A stretch of DNA of 48,079 nt from Bacteroidota bacterium (GCA_029558715.1 JAKQEA010000033.1:1-48079), one strand, 5' to 3'. Positions 17,101 to 25,966 are shown, counted from the first letter of the stretch. A program made the numbers and translations. The notes: generated by a model from the letters alone, not told the origin.

Positions 17101-18771
17101 ATGCCAGAATGGTTACATGATCTTTTTACAAAAGCATCCATTGCTCAATCAGTCATTATATATGGACTGGTGATCGCTATTGGCATCTGGATGGGTCGTA
17201 TCAAAATAGCCGGTATCTCTTTAGGTATTACATGGGTGCTTTTTGCCGGTCTTTTATTTTCCTATCTCGGTGTGGAGATAGACCCGGGCACTGAACATTT
17301 TGTCAAGGAGTTTGGCCTCATCTTATTTGTTTATTCAATCGGCTTACAGGTAGGCCCCGGCTTCTGGGCTTCCCTGAAGAAAAATGCAATGACCAATAAC
17401 CTGCTGGCTCTCGCCATAGTGGCAACCGGTGTGATCATTACAGTGGTACTTTACCTGTTAAGCAGCAACAGTATTGCAGTAATGGCTGGTGTGATGAGTG
17501 GTGCTGTTACCAATACACCGGGTCTCGCTGCTGCCCAGGCTGCCGTAAGTGATATGCATGTGGCTGTAGCAGACAAATCATTAATTACCCTGGCCTACGC
17601 CGTTACATATCCGTTAGGTGTATTTGGTATCATCGGTTCTTTGTTATTACTGAAAAAGATATTCAATGTAAAAATTGAAAAAGAACAGGAGCTTCACCGC
17701 AAGCTGGGAGTATTGCGGGCCAACAGGCCGGTGTCTATGCACCTGAGCCTGGAGAATAAACAATTACTGGGGCAACCTTTGCGAAAACTGTTTGATTTAT
17801 TAAAAGAACCGGTGGTAGTGTCAAGAATGTTTCACAAGGGAGAAATTATCACACCTACTCCTGATATAGTACTTACAGAGAATGATGTGTTGCTGGTAGT
17901 AGCTTCTAAACAAGAAATGGAGCAATTGAAATTATTGATTGGCCCTCCCAGTTCCATGAACCTGAAAACAGCTAAGGAAAGCGATCTGATCTCCAGGCAT
18001 ATTGTGGTAACAAGAACAGCCGTAACACATAAAAGACTTGGCGATATCCCTGAACTGCATCAGCAGGAATTCACTTTAACAAGGTTAAGCCGTGCCGGTA
18101 TTGAGATGGTACCGCATGGAGATATTTTTTTACAACTGGGAGATACAATAAAAGTAGTGGGAACAGAGGAAGGAGTTCAGGTGGTAACCCAGGCATTGGG
18201 CAATTCATTAAAGAAGTTGGAAGTGCCGGATCTGGCGCCGATATTCATGGGCATTGTACTGGGTGTAATGCTGGGCAGCATTCCTTTTCATTTTCCCAAT
18301 ATGCCGGTAGCGGTAAAAATAGGTATGGCCGGTGGCCCGCTGATCATCGCATTGACACTAAGCCGCTTTGGAAATTTATTTTACCTGAATAATTATACCA
18401 CAAATAGCGCTAACCTGATGATCCGTGAACTCGGCATCAGTCTGTTTCTCGCCAGTGTGGGATTAAGCAGTGGTAAGAATTTATCAACTGCCTTTGCGGA
18501 TGGCCGTGGCTGGATATGGATCGGTATGGGTATTCTGATAACTGTCATTCCATTGTTGCTGATAGGATTTATTGCCCGCAAATATTTTAAGAAAACTTAT
18601 TTTGAGGTTTGCGGGTTACTGGCCGGCGCTTCTACTGATCCACCGGCCCTGGCTTTTGCCACCAAACTGGCCGGCAGCGATATTCCATCGGTCACTTATG
18701 CTACTGTGTATCCGCTGACAATGATCTTACGAATTGTAGCAGCACAGTTATTGATCCTGCTATTGATGTAG
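17101..18771 (+). CDS. AspT/YidE/YbjL-type transporter with TrkA-C domains
   Basis: A 556-residue inner-membrane protein. Five N-terminal and about six C-terminal helices form the paired AspT/YidE duplication modules; the motif VMSGAVTNTPGLAAAQ in the first half is matched by GLLAGASTDPPALAFA in the second. Between them (about residues 190-370) are two TrkA-C/RCK-C regulatory domains, ending in DTIKVVGTEEGVQ. Family members are anion or amino-acid exchangers, and the RCK domains suggest control by a small ligand. Substrate is unknown. Its stop lies only one base from that of the convergent ArsC-like gene. Confidence 0.9.
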   Translation: MPEWLHDLFTKASIAQSVIIYGLVIAIGIWMGRIKIAGISLGITWVLFAGLLFSYLGVEIDPGTEHFVKEFGLILFVYSIGLQVGPGFWASLKKNAMTNNLLALAIVATGVIITVVLYLLSSNSIAVMAGVMSGAVTNTPGLAAAQAAVSDMHVAVADKSLITLAYAVTYPLGVFGIIGSLLLLKKIFNVKIEKEQELHRKLGVLRANRPVSMHLSLENKQLLGQPLRKLFDLLKEPVVVSRMFHKGEIITPTPDIVLTENDVLLVVASKQEMEQLKLLIGPPSSMNLKTAKESDLISRHIVVTRTAVTHKRLGDIPELHQQEFTLTRLSRAGIEMVPHGDIFLQLGDTIKVVGTEEGVQVVTQALGNSLKKLEVPDLAPIFMGIVLGVMLGSIPFHFPNMPVAVKIGMAGGPLIIALTLSRFGNLFYLNNYTTNSANLMIRELGISLFLASVGLSSGKNLSTAFADGRGWIWIGMGILITVIPLLLIGFIARKYFKKTYFEVCGLLAGASTDPPALAFATKLAGSDIPSVTYATVYPLTMILRIVAAQLLILLLM

Positions 18772-18772
18772 T

Positions 18773-19126
18773 TTACCCGGCAGCGTTCTTCAATGCTTCT
18801 ACTGTTTTCTTTTCACTCCCAATAAAGATCTTATCATTAAGAATGACCACAGGTCTTTTCAGAAAAGTATATTCCTCCAGTATATACTTCCGGTAATTTT
18901 TTTCTTCCAGCTTTTTATCTTTTAATCCCAGCTCTTTGTATTTCATGGCGCGGCGGCTGAACAGGGCTTCATAGCTGCCTGCCATTTTCTTCATTTCTTC
19001 CAGCTGCGCCGGAGTAATTTTTTCAAACTTGATATCTTGCATAGCAAATCCCTTTTGATCCACTTTGGTCTTTTTAATAATAGCCTGGCAGGTGGTGCAG
19101 TTGCCGAGATGATAGATTTTCTTCAT
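18773..19126 (-). CDS. ArsC/Spx-family thioredoxin-fold protein
   Basis: A 117-residue protein with the ArsC pattern: KIYHLGNCTTCQAII at the N-terminus and FLKRPVVILNDKIFIGSE near the end, with the conserved cis-Pro/Arg loop (KRPVV). A CxxC motif is present, whereas many ArsC proteins have a single catalytic Cys. Family members reduce arsenate with glutaredoxin, or act like Spx. No arsenic genes are nearby, so I would not call it arsC. It is monocistronic. Confidence 0.85.
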   Translation of the reverse strand: MKKIYHLGNCTTCQAIIKKTKVDQKGFAMQDIKFEKITPAQLEEMKKMAGSYEALFSRRAMKYKELGLKDKKLEEKNYRKYILEEYTFLKRPVVILNDKIFIGSEKKTVEALKNAAG

Positions 19127-19202
19127 ACTTATAATACGTCAGGGCCCATTGTTTGGTTCACTCCGCTGTAAAATGCGTTACTTTGTGACCTTAATTCTTG
19201 TG

Positions 19203-19931
19203 ATGGGCAAAGATGAAGTTTTTAAAGGTGACATAGAAAAAGCCAGTGATTTTAAGTTTGGCGCCAATGTCGCTAAAGTGTTCGATGATATGGTGAACCG
19301 TTCGGTGCCATACTACGGAGAGATACAACGCATGATGGCTGAATTGGCGGCTGATCATGCCCGTGAAGAAACTTTTGTATACGACCTGGGCTGTTCCACC
19401 GGAACCACCATGATAGGCATGGATACAATGGTAACTCCGAATATCAAATTTATCGGGGTGGATGATTCGCAGGAGATGCTGGATAAGTGTAAATCCAAAT
19501 TGATGGAGCTGGGCTTTTCCCGGCCTTATGAATTGCGCTGTACGGACCTGGGACAGGGAATAAAAATTGAAAATGCTTCCGTGGTTGTTCTTTGTCTTAC
19601 GCTGCAGTTTGTACGGCCTATCAACCGGGACCGGTTACTGCAGGATATTTATAACGGATTAAATCCGGGTGGTGTACTCATACTGGTGGAAAAGATACTG
19701 GCAGAAGAAAGCAATTTCAACCGTGATTTTATCAATTACTATTATAACTACAAACGCCGCAACAATTATAGCGAAATGGAGATCTCCCAGAAAAGAGAAG
19801 CCCTCGAAAATGTATTGGTTCCTTACAAGCTAAGCGAAAACATCACTTTGTTACGGGACAAAGGCTTTGCACATTGCGAAGTTTTTTTCAAGTGGTATAA
19901 CTTTGCAGGTCTTATCGCTGTTAAAAAATAA
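19203..19931 (+). CDS. cmoA: Carboxy-S-adenosyl-L-methionine synthase
   Basis: A 242-residue SAM-dependent methyltransferase-fold protein matching CmoA, which makes carboxy-SAM from SAM and prephenate. Signs are FKFGANVAKVFDDMVNRSVP near the start, the SAM motif DLGCSTGTT, GVDDSQEMLDKC, and LTLQFVRPINRDRLLQDIY. In gamma-proteobacteria CmoB then uses carboxy-SAM to modify wobble uridine 34 of tRNA. No cmoB is present here. The ATG at 19203 starts just before the conserved region. A TTACTTTG element with upstream TTTG lies about 20 nt before it, so longer readings would cover the promoter. The next gene follows by five bases. Confidence 0.85.
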   Translation: MGKDEVFKGDIEKASDFKFGANVAKVFDDMVNRSVPYYGEIQRMMAELAADHAREETFVYDLGCSTGTTMIGMDTMVTPNIKFIGVDDSQEMLDKCKSKLMELGFSRPYELRCTDLGQGIKIENASVVVLCLTLQFVRPINRDRLLQDIYNGLNPGGVLILVEKILAEESNFNRDFINYYYNYKRRNNYSEMEISQKREALENVLVPYKLSENITLLRDKGFAHCEVFFKWYNFAGLIAVKK

Positions 19932-19936
19932 CTGGC

Positions 19937-20695
19937 ATGGTTAGTATTGGTAATTTTTTCTTCCGGTACCGGAACTGGATATTCATTCTTTTTTATGGCG
20001 CATTATTTATTCCCTCCTGGCCTTTATTCTCTAAAAAACAATTCGGGGAGTGTTATTATATATGGCCTGTCAGTATCGGTCTATTCGTTACCTGTTTCGG
20101 TCAGCTCATTCGTGGGCTTACTATCGGGCTTGCCTATATTGTTCGTGGTGGCAAAGAAGGAAAACCTTATGCAGAAGGACTGGTAACAGATGGCATCTTC
20201 AACCATTGCCGTAACCCCTTATATGCCGGAAATATTCTGATGTTGCTGGGTGTTGGTATCCTTGCCAATTCTTTATTCTATGTTGGCATCATGATCCCTG
20301 TTTTCCTGTTCATTTACCAGGCTATTGTATTGGCAGAAGAAAATTTTCTCCGCGAAAAGTTCGGAGCAGGCTTTGATGCCTATTGCAAAAAAGTAAACCG
20401 CTGGTTCCCCAACCTGAAAGGAATCGGAAAAACATTTGGCAGCATGAGGTTCAACTGGAAAAGGTGGATACTGAAAGAACATACTACGCAATTCATCTGG
20501 CTGATCGGCATTACGCTAATCCTTTTTATCAATTATCCTATGCTGACCGGATATAAAGAAGAGCCGGCAAATGACCTTGAAGCTTTAGGATTGGGCTATG
20601 TGCATTTAATTCGTCTTGGTGTTGTTTTGGGAATCTTACTCCTGGTTTACCTGCTGATCCGCTACCTGAAAAAGACAGGAAAGCTAAAAGAATAG
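19937..20695 (+). CDS. Isoprenylcysteine carboxyl methyltransferase-like membrane protein
   Basis: A 252-residue protein with six or so membrane segments. The central GLVTDGIFNHCRNPLYAGN and the following EENFLREKFGAGFDAYCKKVNRWFPN match the ICMT/PEMT superfamily, whose conserved RNPxYxG, Glu-Glu and W/F-x-P residues bind SAM. These enzymes methylate lipids or small acceptors at the membrane. A further pair of helices at the C-terminus is extra to the shortest family members. It is five bases after cmoA and probably in one operon with it, but a functional link is not established. Confidence 0.85.
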   Translation: MVSIGNFFFRYRNWIFILFYGALFIPSWPLFSKKQFGECYYIWPVSIGLFVTCFGQLIRGLTIGLAYIVRGGKEGKPYAEGLVTDGIFNHCRNPLYAGNILMLLGVGILANSLFYVGIMIPVFLFIYQAIVLAEENFLREKFGAGFDAYCKKVNRWFPNLKGIGKTFGSMRFNWKRWILKEHTTQFIWLIGITLILFINYPMLTGYKEEPANDLEALGLGYVHLIRLGVVLGILLLVYLLIRYLKKTGKLKE

Positions 20696-20839
20696 AGAAG
20701 AGGTTTGAAAAAACGGGTAGTTCCCAATCACCCTGTCATCCAGCTATTTAGAAAACTTCCTCCCCCAGACTTCCTTTCTCCCGCCTTCGTAAACATCCAC
20801 CGGGAATTGTTGTTATTTTTACACTTCAAATAGTGAGTT

Positions 20840-21436
20840 ATGATCAAAACAGGCAACCCTATCATCAGCATTTATACCGAAATGACGCCCAACCCCGAGA
20901 CTATGAAGTTTGTGGCTAACAAATTGTTATACCCGGGCAAGAGCATCGATTTCCCGGATGCTGAAAGTGCCAAACCTTCTCCGCTGGCTACTGAATTATT
21001 TGGTTTCCCTTTTATTAAAGCTGTATTTATTGCCAGCAATTTTGTGACCATGACCAAGACTCCGGAAACAGACTGGAACGATGTGATTCCTTCTATCCGC
21101 CAGTTTTTAAGGGATTATCTCGAAGAAGGTAAGGCCGTGGTAAATGAAGAAGAACTCGCCGCGGTAAAACAATCCAGCAGTAATGAAGTGACAGCTGATG
21201 ACGATGATGTAGTAAAACGTATCAAAGAATTATTAGATAATTATGTTCGCCCGGCCGTAGAGATGGATGGCGGCGCTATTCAGTTCAAAAGTTATGAAGC
21301 CGGCACTGTAAACCTTGCCATGCAGGGAAGCTGCAGTGGTTGTCCTTCATCCATGATCACCCTGAAAGCAGGTATTGAAGGAATGATGAAGCGGATGATA
21401 CCCGAAGTGAAAGAAGTGGTGGCAGAAGCGGAGTAA
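20840..21436 (+). CDS. Nfu/NifU-type iron-sulfur cluster carrier
   Basis: A 198-residue protein. The N-terminal Nfu-N domain (about 8-95) has TEMTPNPETMKFVAN and FPFIKAVFIASNFVTMTK. After an acidic linker, the C-terminal NifU domain (about 120-195) has IKELLDNYVRPAVEMDGG and the cluster-binding CSGCPSS. Such proteins carry 4Fe-4S clusters to target enzymes. It starts at ATG 20840 and ends at an intrinsic terminator. It is monocistronic. Confidence 0.95.
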   Translation: MIKTGNPIISIYTEMTPNPETMKFVANKLLYPGKSIDFPDAESAKPSPLATELFGFPFIKAVFIASNFVTMTKTPETDWNDVIPSIRQFLRDYLEEGKAVVNEEELAAVKQSSSNEVTADDDDVVKRIKELLDNYVRPAVEMDGGAIQFKSYEAGTVNLAMQGSCSGCPSSMITLKAGIEGMMKRMIPEVKEVVAEAE

Positions 21437-21461
21437 GAAATTCCATTTAAATTATGATAGT

Positions 21462-21488
21462 AAGTGTCTCCAATCGGGACACTTTTTT
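21462..21488 (+). terminator. Terminator of the Nfu gene
   Basis: AAGTGTC (21462-21468) pairs with GACACTT (21478-21484) around a nine-base loop, followed by six T residues. Confidence 0.8.
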
Positions 21489-21502
21489 CTTATAACATCT
21501 TC

Positions 21503-21604
21503 CCGCTGATAGCGCAGATTTTTAACGCAGATTGACGGAGATAGGTGGTATAAATGTAGCCTTATCCTGTATTTATCTGCGAACCGATCAGCGGCATCTG
21601 CGGG
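21503..21604. repeat. Extragenic palindromic element rich in CGCAGAT/ATCTGCG
   Basis: About 100 nt between the Nfu terminator and the convergent dehydrogenase gene. CCGCTGAT (21503-21510) is the exact reverse complement of ATCAGCGG (21587-21594). CGCAGAT occurs at 21513-21519 and 21526-21532, and ATCTGCG occurs twice on the right side (near 21575 and 21596). The arrangement folds into a long imperfect hairpin. Similar CGCAGAT-rich elements occur, as I recall, between genes in other Bacteroidota, like REP elements. Confidence 0.55.
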
Positions 21605-21621
21605 CCAAATAAATATGGCGC

Positions 21622-22731
21622 TTAGCTCCGCTTCCAATTCACATTTCTCTCTTTCAAATACGCCAATACAAAATCAAAGCATTCTTTTCTATCCCCGATC
21701 AGCTCTGGCGGAAATACTCCTTTTTCTGTAAATAATCCTTTGGTAATTAAATTCACGGCAGCAGTACAGGTATACCCGGTTGTTCTCGCCATGGAAGAAG
21801 TTTTGGTAACGGGATCATACTCATCATACAGATCATATTCTACCGTTTTATCTTCCCCTTTCACAATCACTTTCATCACGGTAAACTCTTCTTCCTCTTC
21901 GCCCAGTTTCCATTCGTTTACTAAAAGTTTTGAAGTAAAGTCAAGAGGGGAGATAGATGTATCATTAATATGTAAGGGTGTTGTTTCAAAAAAACCTGCC
22001 TGCTGTAATGACATGATTAAATCAATATGACCGGGATAACGCAATGTCTTTTCTTTCATATCCGGGATATGATCCATCGTAAACAGTAATGACCGCAGCC
22101 CGTCTGTATTGAATGCTTCCAGTTCTCCGGTCTTGTCAAAATGCATTATTTCCCTTTCGCTCAATGCCGGTTTGGTTACAATAGTCCCCTTCTCCACCAG
22201 TCTTGCCGGACGGATATATTCTTGTATCACATCCACGGGAGAAAATGGTGCTTTGTACTGGAATGGCGGCTTTCGTTCCTTTGGTAATCCTCCCACATAA
22301 CATTCAATTGCTTTTACTTTCATAACAGCATTATACCGGCCAATAATGAAATTGCTCATTCCCGGCGCCACACCGCAGTCGGTGATCGCCGTTACTCCTT
22401 TTTCTTTGGCCAGTTTATCGAGCTGCAATGCATCTTCGGGAAAAAAAGATATATCCACCACATTCTTACCTGCCTGTATCACCGCTTCCAGTGTTTTGTA
22501 TCCCATAAATCCGGGCACAGCTGTTACTACTATATCAAAGGGAGATAACCAGTTCTTGTATTCACCAAATCGGGAAAGATCAGCTATTACAGTTTGTACA
22601 GCACTGTTACGTTGCTGCAGGGCCAGTAAATTTTCTTTGTTCAGGTCAAATGAAGTAACAGAATAGTCTTTCGCAAGGTCCAATGCTATGGCACGGCCTA
22701 CCATACCTGCTCCTAAAACTGCAATCGTCAT
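21622..22731 (-). CDS. Saccharopine dehydrogenase-like oxidoreductase
   Basis: A 369-residue cytoplasmic protein. The N-terminal Rossmann fold has MTIAVLGAGMVGRAIALDLA, and TDCGVAPGMSNFIIG marks the catalytic domain of the saccharopine dehydrogenase/LYS9-type family. MARTTGYTCTAAVNLI near the C-terminus is also typical. Family members act in lysine degradation or in polyamine synthesis (carboxynorspermidine dehydrogenase), and sequence alone does not separate them. No lysine-pathway genes are nearby. It starts at ATG 22731 and is monocistronic. Confidence 0.85.
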   Translation of the reverse strand: MTIAVLGAGMVGRAIALDLAKDYSVTSFDLNKENLLALQQRNSAVQTVIADLSRFGEYKNWLSPFDIVVTAVPGFMGYKTLEAVIQAGKNVVDISFFPEDALQLDKLAKEKGVTAITDCGVAPGMSNFIIGRYNAVMKVKAIECYVGGLPKERKPPFQYKAPFSPVDVIQEYIRPARLVEKGTIVTKPALSEREIMHFDKTGELEAFNTDGLRSLLFTMDHIPDMKEKTLRYPGHIDLIMSLQQAGFFETTPLHINDTSISPLDFTSKLLVNEWKLGEEEEEFTVMKVIVKGEDKTVEYDLYDEYDPVTKTSSMARTTGYTCTAAVNLITKGLFTEKGVFPPELIGDRKECFDFVLAYLKERNVNWKRS

Positions 22732-22901
22732 TGTGTCTTAAATTTGGCGCAAAGGTAATTGAAGAAAAAAAGAAGTCAGAAGTGGGATAATTAGTTACCT
22801 TTCTGTTTGCGACCTCCTTATCCTTCGCTTCAGCTACCTGTCCCCCATCAAAGCCATATTGTATCCGTTCCGGAAGAAGTCACCTATAAACCAACATAAT
22901 A

Positions 22902-23447
22902 ATGAAAAAGATTGTTTTACTGTTCGTGGCAGCAGCATTCCTGGCTGCCTGTAACAACGAAAAAAAATCTGACGCCGGAACCGGCGAAGCAACACCCGTT
23001 AACAAACCAGCAGCGGACCTGCCTTACAAAGCCGCTTATTCTTCTTCTTTTGAAATGGGCAGCCATCCCGAATATGTGGTCTCCATACTGCAGGGCAGCT
23101 GGAAAGACTGGGAAAACAACACCCTTGATAATATGAAGAACTGGGTGGCCGATACTATTGTGGCTTTTCATAGTGATAACAAAATGATCAAAGGAGCCGA
23201 CAGCCTGATGGCAGACTGGAAAAGGGCAAGAGCAAGGTACACTTCTGTTATAGACACTATTGATGCCGTGATGCCGGTCTACAGTATTGATAAAAAAGAA
23301 AACTGGGTACTGGTATGGGCAACCGAGATCAACACCAATGCCAAAGGAAAAAAAGACACTACGTCACTGATGGAAACATGGCGTATCAATAAAGATGGTA
23401 AAGCAGATATGCTGCTGCAATATAACCGGGCTAACCGGAAACCATAA
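22902..23447 (+). CDS. Lipoprotein with an NTF2/SnoaL-like domain
   Basis: A 181-residue protein. The signal ends with the lipobox LAAC (Cys at about 17), followed by a polar linker. The remaining part (about 45-180) has the NTF2-like pattern: a helix IVxSILQGSWKDWENN type opening, IVAFHSDNKMIKGADSLMADW, and a closing METWRINKDGKADMLLQYN strand pair. No active-site residues are certain. Its gene ends at a strong terminator facing the RDD gene. Confidence 0.75.
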   Translation: MKKIVLLFVAAAFLAACNNEKKSDAGTGEATPVNKPAADLPYKAAYSSSFEMGSHPEYVVSILQGSWKDWENNTLDNMKNWVADTIVAFHSDNKMIKGADSLMADWKRARARYTSVIDTIDAVMPVYSIDKKENWVLVWATEINTNAKGKKDTTSLMETWRINKDGKADMLLQYNRANRKP

Positions 23448-23464
23448 AGGAAAATAAGTTGATG

Positions 23465-23515
23465 AAGCTGTCCCGGGATGAAAAAGATTAACAAGTCATC
23501 CTGAGACAGCTTTTT
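23465..23515. terminator. Terminator between convergent genes
   Basis: AAGCTGTC (23465-23472) pairs with GACAGCTT (23505-23512), and GGATGA with TCATCC form an inner stem. Five T residues follow on the + strand. Confidence 0.8.
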
Positions 23516-23548
23516 CTTCCTGTTTATAATCAAAAATAAAGCAGGTTC

Positions 23549-24040
23549 TTATCCGCGGTTCAGATCCTTATACTCCACTACATAGGTTTTGTTCCACTTG
23601 TCGTGCCAGGGATAGCAGGGACTGCCCAATGCACTGAAGGCATTAAAAGGAACAGCCCGGCTGAGGCCACGGAGAAAAGCGGTTAATGCACTGATGCGGC
23701 TGCCATCTTCATTCACTGCAATAGTGCCGGTGATCAGTTTGCCCAGTGATCTTCCTTTGAACATCGCTTCTATCAATCCCATGTAGGCGCCATAGAATAA
23801 TAATACAACAAGGCGGCCCAGCAGGTTGAATCCGCCATCTCCCTCTCCATAGATCAAAATGGCCAGGTCAATGCTGATCGCCACTATCACATAGCTGAAG
23901 AAATACATGAAGACATAAAAACTGACAAGGTCGATAATATAATTGGCCAGCCGTTTGCCGGAACCGGCCTGGGTCAGTTGCTGGCTGAAGTCGTCGAACA
24001 GGTGTTGCTCTTGCTGTGGTGCGGGTTGATTTTCTTCCAT
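23549..24040 (-). CDS. RDD-family membrane protein
   Basis: A 163-residue protein with three membrane helices. The first has the RDD-type entry GSGKRLANYIIDLVSFY, where R and D are the family's conserved polar residues. The middle part contains EAMFKGRSLGKLITGTIAVN, the typical GRSxGK motif after helix two. A final VPFNAFSALGSPCYPWHDK segment marks the end. RDD proteins are widespread membrane proteins; some are ion exchangers, but most have unknown roles. It starts at ATG 24040 and is monocistronic. Confidence 0.85.
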   Translation of the reverse strand: MEENQPAPQQEQHLFDDFSQQLTQAGSGKRLANYIIDLVSFYVFMYFFSYVIVAISIDLAILIYGEGDGGFNLLGRLVVLLFYGAYMGLIEAMFKGRSLGKLITGTIAVNEDGSRISALTAFLRGLSRAVPFNAFSALGSPCYPWHDKWNKTYVVEYKDLNRG

Positions 24041-24412
24041 GTATTTATTTTATTGCTGCGATGTAAAATAATACCAAAGCTCTTTACAAAAAAATTTTGC
24101 CCCACGGTCAGTTACAACCAGTTCCCTTATTACCTGCTGCCTTCTGTATCATTTATACAGCGTTTAGCCTCTGATTAAATTGACCACCAGTTTGAAAAAG
24201 AACCGCTGGTGGAAGAATGACATTTTTGGCGAGCCATTCCGGCCAATAGCTGATTATGATCAATACCAAATATTTTTTATTTGATATTCAAATAATTGTG
24301 ACTATTTTAGCACGATAACCTGGTAATAAAACAACTTGATAACCTGGTAATCGTACAACCTGATAACCTGGCAATATTACATATTATTGATAATCAATAG
24401 TATAAATTTATA
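24041..24412. other. 372-nt intergenic region upstream of the fic gene
   Basis: No coding frame of note. The left half is ordinary A/T-rich sequence. The right 100 nt contain three 24-bp direct repeats (separate entry), then a short inverted repeat ATTGA-TAA-TCAAT (24386-24398) directly before the A/T-rich start region of the fic gene. Confidence 0.6.
24313..24384 (+). repeat. Three tandem 24-bp direct repeats (putative operator iterons)
   Basis: GATAACCTGGTAAT starts at 24314 and again at 24338; GATAACCTGGCAAT starts at 24362, so the period is exactly 24 bp. The spacer halves also resemble one another (…ACAAC in the first two). Within each unit, ATAACC-T-GGTAAT is an imperfect palindrome, suitable for a dimeric DNA-binding protein. 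The array ends about 30 nt before the fic start codon. AbiEi-type antitoxins, whose domain is fused to this Fic protein, bind repeats upstream of their own operons. Confidence 0.75.
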
Positions 24413-25966
24413 ATGGCAACACCAGCAGAAAACCTTGCTACATCATTAAAAGCTCTGAAGAAATTACAGGATGCCGGAAAAATTGCTATCAAAACAGCAG
24501 ACCTGAGCCGGACTAACCGGGAAAGATTGCTGAAAAACGGATTTCTGAAAGAGGTGACCAAGGGCTGGTACATTGCTACACCGCCGGATGAGCGGGAAGG
24601 AGACAGCACTTCCTGGTACACTTCTTACTGGGCTTTTTGTGCCGGCTACCTGAATGAAAGATATGGAGGTGATTATTTTATTTCTCCCGATCAGTCATTA
24701 TTAATGCATGTTGGAAACCGGACTATACCACAGCAGCTAATAATACGAACCTCAAGAGGTGTAAACCATAAAACTCCGCTTCCATATAACACATCTTTAT
24801 GGAACTGGCAATCACCATTGCCACGGGCGGCTAAATTTGTTGAAATGCAAGGCCTGCGGATGATGGACCTGCCTTCTTCTTTAGTTTTTTGCACCGTTTC
24901 CATGTTTACACATAATGAAGCCGATGTTCGCACTGCGCTGGCTATGCTAACGGATGCTTCTGCCATCAGCAGGATATTATTAGAAGGCGGACACTCTACC
25001 ATTGCCGGTCGCATAGCTGGTGCCTTTCGCAGCATGGGTAAAGAAAAAATAGCGGATGATATTGTAAAGTCCATGCAAGCGGCCGGATATAATGTCAGGG
25101 AAACTAATCCGTTTAAAAAAGAAGTACCGCCTGGTTTGTTCACCACAGAGAGATCCCCCTATATCAACCGTATCAAACAACTATGGTATGATATGCGGGA
25201 AACAGTTATCGCTGTTTTTCCTGCAGCGCCGAGCCTTCCGGCTGATAAAGAAAAGTATCTTAAAGAGGTGGAAGATATGTATGCCGCTGATGCTTACCAC
25301 TCATTATCCATAGAAAAGTACAGTGTAAGTCCGGAGTTGATTGAAAAAGTAAAAAGTGGTAACTGGGATTATCATAATAAAAAAGAAGATAAACTGCAAC
25401 GGGATGCCATGGCTGCGAGAGGTTACTGGCAGGCTGCACAAAAAGTAAGAGAAAGCATCCGAAAAATATTGGATGGCGCTAATGCAGGTAAAGTAGCCCA
25501 TGATGATTATGGCTACTGGTACCGGGAGTTGTTTGCCCCCTCTGTGCAGGCAGGCATTATACAGGCAGCCGACCTGGCGGGGTTCAGAAACAAGCAGGTG
25601 TTCATCAGCGGCTCCCGCCATGTGCCGCTGAATAATGAAGCAGTACGGGAAACCATGCCGCTTTTGTTTGACCTGCTGGCGCAGGAGTCGGAAGCGGTTG
25701 TACGGGCGGTGTTGGGGCATTTCATTTTTGTTTATATACACCCATATACTGATGGCAATGGCCGCATGGGCCGTTTCTTAATGAATGTGATGCTGGCAAG
25801 CGGCGGCTACCCGTGGACGGTAATACCTGTGCAACTGCGCAATGAGTATATGCAGGCACTGGAGCAGGCCAGTACGGAAAGAAACATGGAACCTTTTGCA
25901 AGGTTTATCGCCTACCTGGTAAATGCCAGTCTGCGAGGTGAACCAATAGCGAAGAATCCGGCATAA
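24413..25966 (+). CDS. Fic-domain protein with N-terminal AbiEi-like antitoxin/wHTH module
   Basis: A 517-residue protein. Residues 1-60 form a winged-helix region (RLLKNGFLKEVTKGWYIATP) followed by a domain (about 65-235), the arrangement of AbiEi-type antitoxins. The C-terminal half is a Fic domain with the active-site motif HPYTDGNGRMGR (443-454), complete for AMP transfer. Upstream, HSLSIEK (S297 to E301) looks like the inhibitory (S/T)xxxE helix of class II Fic proteins, with Lys where Gly or Asn is usual. It would therefore be an auto-inhibited AMP transferase acting on an unknown target. The gene is single, with an iteron array at its promoter. The DNA-binding module may bind those iterons and repress the gene. 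Confidence 0.85.
   Translation: MATPAENLATSLKALKKLQDAGKIAIKTADLSRTNRERLLKNGFLKEVTKGWYIATPPDEREGDSTSWYTSYWAFCAGYLNERYGGDYFISPDQSLLMHVGNRTIPQQLIIRTSRGVNHKTPLPYNTSLWNWQSPLPRAAKFVEMQGLRMMDLPSSLVFCTVSMFTHNEADVRTALAMLTDASAISRILLEGGHSTIAGRIAGAFRSMGKEKIADDIVKSMQAAGYNVRETNPFKKEVPPGLFTTERSPYINRIKQLWYDMRETVIAVFPAAPSLPADKEKYLKEVEDMYAADAYHSLSIEKYSVSPELIEKVKSGNWDYHNKKEDKLQRDAMAARGYWQAAQKVRESIRKILDGANAGKVAHDDYGYWYRELFAPSVQAGIIQAADLAGFRNKQVFISGSRHVPLNNEAVRETMPLLFDLLAQESEAVVRAVLGHFIFVYIHPYTDGNGRMGRFLMNVMLASGGYPWTVIPVQLRNEYMQALEQASTERNMEPFARFIAYLVNASLRGEPIAKNPA

Noticed and set aside
18773-19126. Arsenic resistance locus
   Set aside because: Only an ArsC-like fold is present. No arsR, arsB or acr3 gene is near, and the YidE-type transporter is not an arsenite pump.
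24313-24384. CRISPR array
   Set aside because: There are only three units of 24 bp with no unique spacers of 30 bp or more. Adjacent halves are also similar, and no cas gene is nearby. An operator array fits better.
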